A stretch of 64,000 nt of DNA, taken from assembly GCA_023055355.1 (NCBI GenBank), contig JALJCS010000002.1, forward strand, positions 89,987,001 through 90,051,000, written 5' to 3'. Origin of the DNA: Agelaius tricolor (Eukaryota; Chordata; Aves; Passeriformes; Icteridae). Each line of letters opens with the position of its first letter. Position 1 is the first letter of the stretch. Of the stretch, positions 9,771 to 21,955 are shown in pieces. The position numbers and the translations under genes are program-made. The notes under the pieces are model-generated. The model made no database searches, had not been told where the DNA came from, and worked only from the letters and a program-made list of their open reading frames with translations.

Positions 9771-12700
9771 AAATATTTTACTGAATTTGTCCTTAGTCAA
9801 TGCAAACCACCAGAGCTGGGAAGATTTTAAAAGTGCTCTGAACATCCACACTGAAATCCTAAACTTAATCCATGATTCTGACTGCAAGTTTGCTGGACAG
9901 AGTGAATAGAAACAATGACTTCTGTCTTTGTCTAGCAGAGTGATAAAGGGATTTTGAAATTTCTAGGATTCTGTGGATGGCAGATCTTCAGTAACTGTCC
10001 ACTAAAGTAAGTGTTGATCTTTCACCTGAAGAATAAAGCCCAGGGCATCCAGTGTGTGCTGATCTCCAGTACCTAGAGAAGCTTCAGTTCTGAACTAACA
10101 TTGATAGATACAGGCACATTGTCCATTCTTCACAATATACAGAGACTTTCAAGGGCTCAAAGGCTGCCTTAGACTCATTTCTGGTAGAATTTGCTGAACT
10201 TCCACAGCCAGTTCTGAATAGCAGAATCCAGCCACACAATTAACATATTTGCACAGGGTGATTTGAAATATCTCACAAAGTAACTTTCAGGTTCTTGTTG
10301 GATTTTAATGTGTTTACTTTCTCTGTTTACTTTTAGTGTAATCATGGGTTGTTTCCATGGCATTTTGTTCATTTCCCACACTTTTGTACTTTCTTGACTG
10401 CCATTCAGTTCAAGATTTGGTAGAAAAAAATACCTGAGTGTTGGTCTAGGTCCAGGTCTCTTCAAGGACATTTCCTGAAAAAGAAAGAAATAATTACTAT
10501 ATAGTAATTTTTCCAAATTATACATGATGGAGAAGTGTTGCATCCAGCTTAACCACTATAAAAAACATTTTAATGAAAATATAGAGGCCTTATTTTGAAA
10601 CCAAGTCTATGTCAGCCCAGATTAACCTTAAGTTTCAAGAACATGTCAAGTAAGAACACAGTTGAAAATGTGATCTAAGGGCAGCATCTTTCCAAAGTAA
10701 ATATTTTCCCCCATGCAAGTACTTCACTAAGATAAAGAAATAAACAAAATTGAACCTGACATTGAGAAGATCCCCAAACACTTGAACTTGAATGCTTTTC
10801 CTTTCTTTTCCATGGAGAGGAAAAAAGTCTCCCCACAACTTCTGTCTAAAACCTGATTGATCAAAGAGCCCTATTCTGATCTCTCCCAAATGTACTGCTT
10901 AGCAGACTTTGAATGAAAGCAGGAGAAATGGAAACATGACACCAAGGGAGAAATAAAACAAACAAAAGAAAAAAACTCTTGATACTTACTCAGTGTGTCA
11001 CTTTGAAGGAATTATTTATCCATTTTAGTAAGCGATTCTATTTACCAAAATGAAAAGGTTTAATATGAACAAGAATGTTCTGAGGGCAAATTAATTTCAA
11101 GATAGATCCTCAGCAGGTGTAAATTAGTGTAATTTGATGCAATTCATAGTCTGACCTCAAGCTTCCCCAGATGAGCATCTGGTCTGTTGCGTGTTGTGTG
11201 TTTTAACAGGCTAAATATTATATTCAGCCATTCTAAGGAGCTTTATTTTTCTGTGGTTTTTCTGTTCTCAAATCATGCCCGGTAGCTTGTTAATAGCAGC
11301 AGAAACTTCAACTGCTTTGTTACAAAGTCTCTTTTTATATTGCACTAAACTAAACTCCTTTAACCTTTCTCTATGACACCTCTCCAAGGATATTATTCTT
11401 GCTGCTCTGCTTCCTCCTAGCTCAAGGGCGATTACGTTCTTGCTGAGGTATTGCAGCCAAGCTGCAGAAAGTGCTCTGGGTGAGGTAGAACAAGCTCCTT
11501 TCACAGCAATAATGCCACCTCCTAAGAGCTGTGCTACCCTCCCACAGCACACCGAGATGGCATTCTCTTCATTTTCTCTTTGGGAGCTGTATATTTCATG
11601 GCACATTTAAAGGACATTTTCAGCATTTTTCTTTCTTCTTCTTTTTTTTTTTTTTTCCCTTGTTTTATTTGTGTTTGACCTCTTCTAGCAATTTTAATTC
11701 AAAAGACAGTTTCCTATCTGCCTTCCTGATTCAGCCTTTCTTCCTCATTAACTTTTTGTATATCATTTTACTATGATTAATTATTTGAGTTCAGTAACAT
11801 CCAGGAAAACTGCAGCTAACTGCTAAGATGCTTTGCATAGCAACAGGGAGTCCATGTTCTAAGAAGCATAATGCAAAAGGAAGGAAGAGAATTAGGGCAG
11901 AAATTGAAGCCTCTAAATTCCCTATCAAGACATGGCTAAACACCACTCTTGCCAAAGTCTCACACAGAGACATTGAATCTCATGTTCCACAGCAACTCAG
12001 CACCTTACCCAGCAGCTGCTGAGTACAGAGCCAGTGCTGTCTTCTCATCGTGAAAGTAAAATATATTAAAAATATATCAGTACCTTGCCACGTAATAAAT
12101 GTCAGGTAGATTCATCACGTTGTTAATTGTGAACATTTGACTGGTTCTGCCAGCCTATCAATGTTATATTTGGAAATATTCTTCTACATAATTTCTGGAA
12201 TAATCTTCATGAGGAAAAATAAGTGGTCTCTCATTTTGTATTCTCACCATAAGTCAGTTCAAGTAGCTGACTTATTCCAAGGGCTTTTGACACTGATAGA
12301 AAGACCATGTGATTCTCATTTTAATCCAGTATTCAATTTTTTTAAAAAACTTCATTTCCCTTAAGGTTTTTTGTTTTGTGATTTGGTTTTTTTTTTACTC
12401 CATGATTTGTCATTTTACCATTCTCAAAGGATCCTACCTTTCCACAACCGAAAAAGTGACTAACCAGTTCTTCACCCCTCTCCCCAGTTATTTTGGCTGA
12501 TGGTAATTATTTAATATTCTTGCCTTTCCCTTTGTCCTTTGTCTCTAATTTCTTATAATCATTCTTAAGACAATTCATCTTTCATTTTACAATTGCTTAC
12601 TTTCTCTGCCATTCACATTTTTTTTCTTCAGCATCTTCCCATTAAAAGACCAGTATATTTTTCCTCTCTGATCTTTTTTTTGTTATTTTCACTTCCTCCC

Positions 12701-13194
12701 AGAGCAAGCCACATCCACAGATTATTAGATTCTGGGTAACTTTTAAAAGTTTTTGATCAATCTTTTATATTCTTGTTTACATCTTGGTCTAATCACATTG
12801 GGTTTTGCCTCATGCTGTCTTTCTGACAATTAGGACAATATTTATGAAACAAATGGATTATTTACATGACAGTGACTTGTAACTAATATCTGGGTTCTTT
12901 TTTTTCATATTCATTAGGTTTCATGATTTATCAAAACACTTCCTTGCCAGCTGTCTCCTCTACAAGATAGAGAAAATGAATGCTTAATATGTACTGTGAT
13001 TATTTCCTTTTAGCATCCCTTACAGACTAATGAGGTTCTTATGAAATGACTATTTATGAAATTATATGAAATAGGTATAGGTCAGGCATAAATTATTTTG
13101 AAAAGGGAGTTTGGTCACAAGAATAATGCCTTAACTGCTAATGAAGTGACTTTATCCATGTCATCCCTCTTCCTGCATTACCACAATAAAGAGG
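9771..13194. other. Gene-free stretch
   Basis: This is mostly unique AT-rich DNA, with a possible old CR1 at 11325-11525 and a T-run near 11641-11657. A short exon-like minus-strand segment at 10434-10474 is discussed under findings. No gene can be called. Confidence 0.55.
11325..11525 (-). mobile_element. Possible old CR1 fragment, minus strand
   Basis: The run CTTTAACCTTTCTCTATGAC...CACCTCTCCAAGGATATTAT and later TTGCTGAGGTATTGCAGCCA...GTGCTCTGGGTGAGGTAGAA follows the order of words in the reverse complement of the CR1 3' untranslated region. Divergence is high and the diagnostic 3' terminus is absent, so this is tentative. Confidence 0.4.
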
Positions 13195-13606
13195 GACACC
13201 AATCTGATCAGCAGCATGGAGAGCCTCTCCTATGAGGAAAGGTTGAGGGAATTGGGACTGCTCAGCCTGGAAAAATGAAAGCCTTGGAGAGACCTAATTG
13301 TGGCTTTCCAGTACCTGAAGTGAGCCTATAGGAAAGATTGAGAGAGACTATTTACAAAGGCAGAAAGAGAGTAAGTTTAGATTAGATATTAAGATGAAAT
13401 TCTTCATTTTGAGAGTGATTAGGCCCTGGAACAGGCTGCCCAGAGAAGCTGTGGATGCCTCATTCCTGGAAGTGCTCAAGACCAGGCAGAGTGGGGCTCT
13501 GAACGTGCTGGTCTAGTGGAAGGTGCCCTTGTCTATGGCAGGGGGTTGGAACTACATAATACTTAAGATCCTTTCCAATGCAGGCCATTCCATGATTCTA
13601 TGATCC
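13195..13606 (+). mobile_element. CR1 LINE 3' fragment, plus strand
   Basis: The canonical CR1 3' untranslated order is visible: AGCATGGAGAGCCTCTCCTA, GGGACTGCTCAGCCTGG, CCTGGAACAGGCTGCCCAGA, GAAGCTGTGGATGCCTCATT. It ends at the family terminus CCATGATTCTATGATCC near 13604. No ORF2 remains. Confidence 0.95.
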
Positions 13607-13984
13607 TAAGATAAACCTTGATTTCTTTTCAAGGAGATTTAAGATCCAAGAATCAAAAAAACCAGAATTTGAGTACAATCACTGAAAAGAAAAAGCTTTA
13701 TGGGAGGTAAATTAACTCAAGTTGCTTTATATGTACTTGTTTTAAGAACAATATTTATATATGGCTTCAAATAAGTTTTGCCTGAAACATCCTGTGATAA
13801 CCATTGATGCTGTCATGGGATTATTGTGAGCATCAGCTGTTTAATGACAAGTAAAAATAGGTACAAACATGTCCTGTTCTTCTTTTCAGTGCAACACCCT
13901 GGAAGTCTCCAGTGACAGGGCCTCTCATATTGCTGTGCCTCCAGACCTCACAGAATGTGTGACTCTTAAGTTTTGAGATCTGAC

Positions 13985-14345
13985 CATAGCAGGAAGAGTT
14001 TTCCTCACAGTCCTTGATAATCACAACCACCACCTGAAAGCACTGCCCTGCCCCAGGTGCTGGGGGTGCAAAAGGAATTGGGAGGGGCCACAGCCAGGAA
14101 CAGCTGACCCCAAGTGACACAAGGGATGTCCCATTCCATTTGGTAAATTCAACATATAAACTGAAGAGAGGTGGAAGACAGAGGAACAAAGTGACATTTG
14201 AGCTTATGGTTTGTTCCTCCTAAGTAACGATAGTGCGTGATGAAGCCTTGCTTTCTTGAAGATGAGAAGTAATAAATTAATTGCTTATTTTTCATATGTT
14301 ACATGTACAGCTCTTGCTTTACCTATTAAAGTATCTTTGTTTCAG
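13985..14345 (+). mobile_element. Partial endogenous retrovirus LTR, plus strand
   Basis: The block around CTGCCCCAGGTGCTGGGGGT (about 14046), GGGCCACAGCCAGGAACAGC and CTTTACCTATTAAAGTATCT matches, from memory, a very common avian ERV LTR whose family name I cannot assign from sequence alone. A TATA-like CATATAAA is at 14153 and an ATTAAA polyadenylation signal at 14325, correctly ordered for the plus strand. The 5' part (before about 13985) and the 3' terminus are not recognisable. No internal viral genes are present. The 118-codon minus-strand frame overlapping it is a shadow. Confidence 0.65.
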
Positions 14346-14439
14346 CCCAGAGCTAGGGTGGAAGCGAGGTACCTGATCCTGCATCGATAGGTGGAAATCT
14401 TTACAAAGTGGAAAAATATTGTGCAGGGGGGAATGAAAG

Positions 14440-14686
14440 AGTGAGATTGGACACTTCTCAATGGCACGCAGTGACAGGTAAAGGGACAATGGGGACAAGA
14501 TATCTAAACATATAAAAAAATTTTTTTCACCTTACAGGTGCTTAAACACTGTAACAGGTGGCCCAGGAAGGCAGTGAAGGCTTTCTCACTGAAGATATTG
14601 CAGAACCATCTGGATGCTTTGGACCCTGTTTGAGCAGGGAGGGTGGATCAGATTCTGTCATTTTGTCATTCTGTAATGTTGTGAGT
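14440..14686 (+). mobile_element. CR1 LINE 3' fragment, plus strand
   Basis: The words GGACACTTCTCAATGG, CGCAGTGACAGG, GCAGTGAAGGCTTTCTC and TTTGAGCAGGGAGGGTGGAT occur in CR1 order. A decayed terminus, ATTCTGTCATTTTGTCATTC, replaces the usual octamer repeats. It is more diverged than the CR1 at 13195-13606, so probably older. Confidence 0.85.
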
Positions 14687-15753
14687 TGGTGTGAGTTTTT
14701 TCACAGAAATCTAATTTGAAATTTTAACTGCTATCATTTAATGATACACTTCCATTAGTGCAGATGATTTATGTAATCTATCCCACATGCCTCCCCCCCT
14801 CAGCAGGGACAGGTAGCTTGTTTGGTCACCTTGTCTCTTGTTTTACCATAATTTATTTCAAGCATGGGGAGATTCTCTCTCCGAGAAACTCTTGGACTTT
14901 TCAGATGAGCTGAAATTTAGGACAATTCAACTTCTAGATTTCTTTTTTGGTAAAAAATAAAAGGAAATTGTGCAAGCCAAATTAAGTATGTAAAAAGTGT
15001 ATTTTATAATTAAAAAAATTGTTTTCCTGGAAAATGTTCAACGTGTTCTATTTTTATCAATACTTTGAATGAAATAGCCAGACAGGAGGAATTACTGTGA
15101 ACATAATTCAGTAAACCCTGTATTTTTTGTATGGAATTGAATAATGTGATGCAAGTCTGCAGGTAGCAAATAATTTAAAATATAATATTTCTGATATCAC
15201 TGTTTTCTGGTTTTAGTTTTATCTTTTGGAGCTTTTAAAAATCCAGTCAAACCTGCAGTCAAGTGCAATCAAATCATTTTATAATGATTAACCACCCTTC
15301 ATCATTGTTTCATTGTTTCAAGGTGTTCTGAAATTAATTTTTAATGTTTTGTTATCATTATCAAAGGTAAAATATTTTTACTCTTTTCCTTTTCAATTTA
15401 AATTAGTCTCATGCATCTGATGTTGAAATGTCTTGAGCTCTTAGTTAAAAAAGCCAAAAAATAAGACTTGTTATTGCAAAAAACCCCAGAGATTTAGGAG
15501 AAAATTAAAAAAAAAACAAGGGTAAAGCAAAAAAAAAACCACCAATATAACTGGGAAAAAATACATTTTTAATTAGGAGATTTAAAAATAAAGCAATAAT
15601 TTAAATGGATAAATAATGAAAAAAAAGCTAAACAGAAAGATGGTGATAAAATCAAATTGATATTCAACCTGACCTTCTTTGATACAAACCTATAGAAGTA
15701 AAACTGCAGCAAAACTAAACATAATGCAAAATATGATTTTAATTTTCTGATTA

Positions 15754-15801
15754 TAGTATATGTATATATGTGCATATATATATATGCATGCACATATATA
15801 G
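15754..15801. repeat. Alternating purine-pyrimidine run (TA/TG/CA)
   Basis: About 48 bases of nearly strict purine-pyrimidine alternation, including GTATATGTATATATGTGCAT and ATGCATGCACATATATA. This is microsatellite-like sequence. Confidence 0.85.
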
Positions 15802-15984
15802 ATTAACTATAACCAGAACATTAAAAATTGCATTCCAGAAATCAGCAAAGTTTTGATGGGGGAATTTGTACACTGGCTTCAATAATTATGAATAAGTGTT
15901 CTGACAAAAATAGCAAAAGAGTTCCAGATATCAGTGGTGCCCTCTAATGAAGAACACACACATCTAGAGGTTTATTTTATGGGG

Positions 15985-16050
15985 AAAAAATTATTTAGGA
16001 TCGTGGTGCTTTTGATTGGAAGGGACCTTATACATCATCAGGTTTGTGTG
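15985..16050 (-). mobile_element. Short CR1 3'-end relic, minus strand
   Basis: TTGATTGGAAGGGACCTTAT followed by ACATCATCAGG matches the reverse complement of the last bases of CR1, but the flanks are too diverged to extend the match. Confidence 0.45.
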
Positions 16051-16121
16051 ATCTATTACACTAATTTATTTCTGCAGCAGTGTTTATTCCAGAACAAACT
16101 ATTCCAGTGCTGTTCATTAAA

Positions 16122-16142
16122 AATAAATAAATAAATAAATAA
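16122..16142. repeat. (AAAT)n microsatellite
   Basis: About five AAAT units in tandem. Confidence 0.9.
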
Positions 16143-19100
16143 ACTCCTTCAAATACCATCATCACAAAATCTGTGTGTAACACAAACATAATTCTTCATG
16201 GTCATGAACACAAACAGCTCTGTGGGTTTGGACTGGTTTTAACTGCCAGCACAGCTTCAGCTCTAACCACCAACTCTGGTTTGTTGCTCTTTGAGTCTCA
16301 GCACTAATTGCTCTGCTACATTTTGAGGACAGGCAGCTTAAAACAAGCCATATTTGTCCTTTTCCCTCTCCACCTGCACACATCCACCCTATTTGCAATG
16401 ACTAGAAGATTCTATGAAGCACCTTTTGGCAGTGAGTAGTGCTAAGATGGGCTCCCTCATCATGTCTTTGATGATGAATTTTTATTGGCACCTTAAGGGG
16501 AGTAATTTTCCAAACCATTGTCCAAAAACCATTATGGAGTTAAATGTTCTTTCCTTTTTTTTTTTTTTTTTTGCAGTCTGATGATATTCCCCGTGCCATC
16601 ATTGTATCAAAGAGCCTTTTTTTGTTTCCTGGGGAAGAAAGTAGCAGCTGAGCATGAATGAGCTGTTTGCTGTGAATCCAAGTGGGTGATCATTACATGG
16701 CTGCAATAATCTCAGGGCTGGCAGCTGCTGGGTGATGTCACACACAGCCCTGGCTGACATCATGCAGCCAGCTTGCAGCAATCCTGTTGCCAGGCAGCCC
16801 TTTGCTGTTCAAAGTCTTGTTCAGCCAAGGGAAACACAACTGCTCATTGCCCTCCAGAAAGGCTACACTTTCAAAATGCCAGCCCTACTGACTGAGCAGC
16901 AGGTCTGACTTGAGGCTGAAGATGAAAAATAGCCTCCCACCTGAATTCTGTGCTCACAAAGTTTGCCAAATAGCAGAGGCAAATAGTTTTGATTGCCAGC
17001 AAAGCTACTTTGCTAAATTTCTCCTCTAGTTCATTTTGGTCGCTGGAGTCCCATAGGCCATTCCCCTGATGCAGTTCATGTGCACAGAGCTGGTTTGATC
17101 TGCCAGTCAGATCCTAGCTCTGCTCAGTTTGAAAAGTGCTGAGCCAATTGAGGCTGACCTGCTCTGGATCACTTCCATTCCCTCCCTGCTATGAAAGTGT
17201 GATCTGCAGGGATGCTTTGGTGGCCACTACCTCCCACCGAGCTTGAAATAGTTAAGAGTCAGGCTTTGCTAATAGCAAGCTTCAATTTGTGGACCAGGCT
17301 TTTGTAGGAGTTCAGAGCAGCCTATACAGCTTCCCCTTCACTGCCAAGTGCAAGTGTCTGATCTTCCCAGGATTTTCATTGACCCCTCACAACTGCTCAT
17401 GGCAGTGAAAGGCAGCAGCAAGTCAGTAAAAGGCTTCCTGAGAGAAAAAAAGAGAACAGTTATTCACCAGAATGAGATATGGACACGGGGCCTTCAACCT
17501 CACCTACTCAGAGATTCTGTGAGAGAGGAATCTGTTTTATAGGGTCAGTGTAATGTCTCTTCAAATCCAGTAATTAGTCAGCTTAATTGGGGTGAAATAC
17601 CTTAATTGTGTGAATGGGGTGAATAGCTCTGCAGTGGCTTAGAAAAACCACTTTAACTATGTTAGAAAAAAGCCTCTCCACAGCAAGTGTAGTGAAAACT
17701 GATGTTGGACTGTGTCATTCAATCAGACTCTTTCCACTGTGAGGATAAGAAGTTACATAGCTGTTCCTTTTCTGCATAAAACTGCCAATATTTCCCCATT
17801 TTCTACTCTGAGAAAATTCATTAGAGATCTGCCAGAAGATCTCTGCAAAAGGAAGATTTTATGTACTCTGGCTGTTTGAGCTTCTTAGGTTTGACACTCA
17901 ACAGTAAGCTGAGGAATCTTCAGGGAGTTCCTATACATTAACCATAGGTAGGATTCAGCTTGAGATTAAGACCTCAACTCTGGTGTGAGTGCATTGCTAT
18001 CGACATATGAACAAGGTGTTCATCCTTCCACTGTAGACAGGGAAGACCCAGGACTCTCCTCTGTTGTCAATCAAGGGCAATGATGCCTATTTGAAGTTTT
18101 TGTTGTACTCTGTTTATGCTGTGTTGTTAGGTACACAGATTTTTTTTCTCAAATGAGAGATAGAGGCCAGGCAGGATGCAGAGGAGCTAAAGTAGCACCT
18201 GTGTTTGGACAGCTGAATCCAGCAATTCAAAAATATCAATCACCAGTAAGAACAGATGATCCCACAGGAAAATAATATCTTAAAGCATTGTAATCTCCAG
18301 CTTTCACTTCAGCAGAAGATGTCAGCTCCCTTGATACAAGGCAAGCCAGGGATTGTTAAAATAAACCCCACAGTGCAGAAAATCTGTGGTCTTTCTACTG
18401 CCCACTCTTCCTAATCAGGAGCATCACAGTCACAGTTAAATATGCTGTGAACCTCATATTATGTTAATGTATTAATGACATGTAAATGTTTTCAGAATAA
18501 ACTAGACTCATGCAAATTTGTTGGCTCTGAACTTATTTTATTCTGACAGAGTAGTGGGCACAAAGCAAATTAACATTTTCAGAACTCATTAGTATATGTG
18601 AGCATCATGCAAAAGTGACAAATCAGTTTGGTAGACTTCCATTATTTTAGGCCAAAAAGTCAATCATCTGGATGACTTGGGATACCTGATCCAAAGCACA
18701 TTGCAGGCTGTGAGAGCTCTGCCAGTAACTAAGAGGGAATAAAAAGGTCAAACCCTTGGACATGGTGGCTCATGCAGTGGCAAAACACAGAATGAAGTTT
18801 AGACTCAAGTTTTGCTAATAGATATGTGGAATTATCGTGTGAAACAGGCTCAGTGGTATGAGGTGGCTTTAATCTGCCTTCATGTAACACTCATTTTGGA
18901 TTGTTCCCTTCAGTATTACAAGCCTCTAGTGTTTTATTTTAATTTTTCAATAAATTTCAGAGATGCAGTAATTAACATGGTTGATTAAATATAATAAACT
19001 ACTTACTTCTAACCGATTGAAAAAAAAGTTTAGTCAAGTGCATCATTAGTCAATACTTGCTACTCATCTGCCATTTACTAAATTTCTATCTTCTGTCTTC

Positions 19101-19842
19101 ACAAATATTTGGTTTATGCAGAGAAATCTTGATTTCTTCATGATTCTGGGAGAATATATTGATTTGTATAAGTTTTTTTAAAAATCCCTCAATATTTGGT
19201 ACCAAATGCAGGACTTAAAGGATTTGCAGAATGAATCATACAACACAATTTTATATTGTTAGGGAAAACTTTTTGATTTTGTAGTGGATGCATAAACACT
19301 GATACTTACTTAAAGTTGCTTATGTGTGAAAAACAGATAAGAAGAGGGCTAGAGGCAATAATACTTAACTTGCTAGAAATTTCTATCACACAATGCAAAA
19401 TACCTGCAATAACTGGAGGAGTGAGATCTTCTCAAGTGGCCTTATCTGTTTAAGAACAATGAAAAATAGTCAGTCTTTGAGTAATGTTTGTGAGGGAATA
19501 AGCAGACCAAAATCAGAGAACAGGATACCTTAGAGGCATTCTGAGCCAGTGAAAGAGCTCATGTACGCAGCTCAGCAGTCCCCGAGTCACCAGTGATGTG
19601 AAACAGCCTATCCAAAAGAAGCAGTGCAATATATCTTGTGGAAATATCAACCCCTCACCGAGTGCTCCTGGACTCCAGGAGAGATGGTTTCTTTAGGATT
19701 TGCTGTTCAGAGCCAAACTTGCCTTCAGGTGCAGAGTCAGGCCAGGTGTGCCCATACCATCCTCCACATCAAGGTATCCACATGTCTAGAGTCAAACTGC
19801 CCTGACGTGTTGTTACTCTTAACTGTTTTATATCCTTCCTTC

Positions 19843-19978
19843 ACCACAGCACCAAGTCTGACAGAGCTCAAGAAGTGTTTGGACAATATTGGCTTCATTC
19901 CTTGGGTGTCCTGTGCAGAGTTTGATTTTGATGATCCTTCTGATCTCCTCAAACTCAGGATATTTTTTGATCTTGTGG
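19843..19978 (+). mobile_element. CR1 LINE 3' terminus, plus strand
   Basis: CCAAGTCTGACAGAGCTCAA, GAAGTGTTTGGACAATATT, GGTGTCCTGTGCAGAG and GATCCTTCTGATC...CTCAGGATATTTT follow the CR1 3' end closely. The final ATTCTATG repeats have decayed. A 120-codon plus-strand frame (19624-19986) runs through it and is not a gene. Confidence 0.85.
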
Positions 19979-20354
19979 TACCCTGAGAGATCTCTTGCAC
20001 ACAAAGATATGTAATCCATACTTTACACCAAATGAATGAGTAATGCTATTAATTCTCATAGGACTTCAGGTAGATTTTTAAGATTCATGATCAAAACTTA
20101 TTATCTACTTCTTGCATGCTGTTTTTAGATAAATTTCAAGCTGTTTTGGGCACATGCCTTCTTCCGTCAATGTCCCACAAGGCAATATACTTATTTAAGC
20201 AGTTTCCGACAGTTCTGTGACCAATAAAAATAAGAGAAGAATGATGACAGGAATCATATCTCTGTCTGTCCCAATCCCTTCAGCTCTTCCAACTCTTTAC
20301 AAGTTGTAATTTCTGCTTTTAAATGAAGTAAATATACACAAAGAATATGAGACT

Positions 20355-20500
20355 AATGAAACCTTGCTTCAGCTGCTCAAGGAAGTCTTGGGCAAAGAGA
20401 AATTGATCCTCATGGGTGACTCCAATTACCCAGACATTTGTTGGGAAAACAGCACAGTGTGACTGCCATAAATCCTGCCAACTAGACCAATTTGTCACAA
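20355..20500 (+). mobile_element. CR1 LINE ORF2 endonuclease fragment, plus strand
   Basis: The plus-strand translation of about 20378-20460 reads EVLGKEKLILMGDSNYPDIC followed by WENSTV and a stop. In the AP-type endonuclease of CR1 ORF2 the conserved core is an LMGDFN-like motif ahead of a P-D-I-C-W run, so this is an isolated piece of that domain with one substitution in the motif. It is much too short to function. No CR1 3' end is joined to it, although CR1 3' termini lie at 19843-19978 and 21896-21955. Confidence 0.85.
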
Positions 20501-21895
20501 AGGAGTGATTTAGATTACTTGAAGAATAACTGTTAGAGGTAGTTTTAATATGTCGTAAAAGCATGACTAAACAAAGATTGATGGCAAGGTTCACTCTATT
20601 ATTTGCTGCATGGATTAAATGTACAAATTTTTTTTAGAATCAAGCTAGAATGATTTATATAGAGATGAAAGATGCAAACAGGTGGAGAAGAGTTTCTTGT
20701 TCAGTCATGAGGTCCAGAAAGGAATTCCTGGTTTTCTAAATTCCTCCTCAGGGGGAGCATAGGTGCAGCTTGAACAAGATTTAGTCCTAGGCTCAATCAA
20801 TGGTTTATGTCTAAAGAATTGTATATATGGAAAGTTTATAATAATTAATATTAAACATCAGTTCAATTTGTATTAATTCAGCATGCTATCAGTAACTTAC
20901 TCAAACAGCACAAACATGTATTAAATCCATTAATTAATATCAAGGTAGATTTCAATAAAAAAGCATTGAAAAAATAGGTTGGGAGGACCCTGCTTAATCT
21001 TCACAAGCTGTTTCACTTTCCATATTTCTGTGTTGCACCACACTGCTTGTTAACATGGTTTCAGCCCTTGGACAAAAGCAGACAATACACAGAAGATTCC
21101 TATCTCACATTCTTTCCCTCTTGAAAGTCAATGGGCGTTTTGCCATTTCATATCATGCTGCTTGATTTTATCAGTTTTAGGGATACTGGAACAATATGCT
21201 GAACTCTCTAAATAGAAAATAGTTAAGACCTTATCTTACTAGATCAATACATATAAAGAACCAGATACTGTTCCATTTAATTCAATAAACACTTTACCTT
21301 TGATTTCCATGCATACAAAACAGGCCTTCAGCATGAGATTATTGTTGATTTCTCATTTAAATTTTAATGAATGATTAAAAATAGAGAAACTGAACTCAAA
21401 GAAAAGCAAAGTTATAGTGTCCTGTTTCATCTAAAGAATCAATTGAACTGGATCACAGAGAATGTAGATAATCTGAACATTAAAAATGTATTAGTATTAT
21501 GCTTTGTTAGAATATGACCATGAGATAAAGTTGTTTGTTGGGAGAATAAAAGCAGAACAGCAGAGGATTGCATAAAGGCTTTCTTTAGGAAAGTACTAAA
21601 CCAACAGCTCTATTTTCAGGCCATGCTTAATCCTTTTGAGTTCAGTGGCTTAAATCTTTCCCTCACTAAAGAACAAATAATGAATTGTGGCCTAACAGCC
21701 TCAATTCTGTGAATAGCTATGGCTTAGGCCAAAGCCCACAGCACACAGTAAACCAGTTTTGCAGCAGAATAAGCACATTTTGGACAAGACAGATAGAATT
21801 AATCTGCATATTTTGTTTCTAGGGGTGTTTCACTCCTTTAAACACAGAACCATAGGATAGAGGCAGATTTATTCCAAACTAGAATGTCTAATATC

Positions 21896-21955
21896 TAGAA
21901 TGGACTCGATGATCTTGATGGATCCCTTCCAACTCAGCATATTCTATGATTCTAT
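21896..21955 (+). mobile_element. CR1 LINE 3' terminus only, plus strand
   Basis: About 60 bases: TGGACTCGATGATCTTGATG, GATCCCTTCCAACTCAGCAT and the terminal ATTCTATGATTCTAT. This is a severe 5' truncation with a well preserved end. Confidence 0.9.

Larger units (their letters stand above)
14687..19842. other. Gene-free stretch
   Basis: No gene is recognised. It contains an alternating TA/TG/CA run (15754-15801), a short CR1 relic (15985-16050), an AAAT microsatellite (16122-16142) and a T-run near 16555-16572. The 16620-17250 part is somewhat richer in GC than its surroundings but carries no identifiable coding sequence. Confidence 0.55.

Noticed and set aside
10981..11040. Minus-strand exon-like segment with donor GTAAGT at about 10985
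   Set aside because: The only open frame ends in a stop codon exactly at the donor and the acceptor is weak.
13833..14189. 118-codon minus-strand frame
   Set aside because: It overlaps an LTR on the opposite strand and has no recognisable domain.
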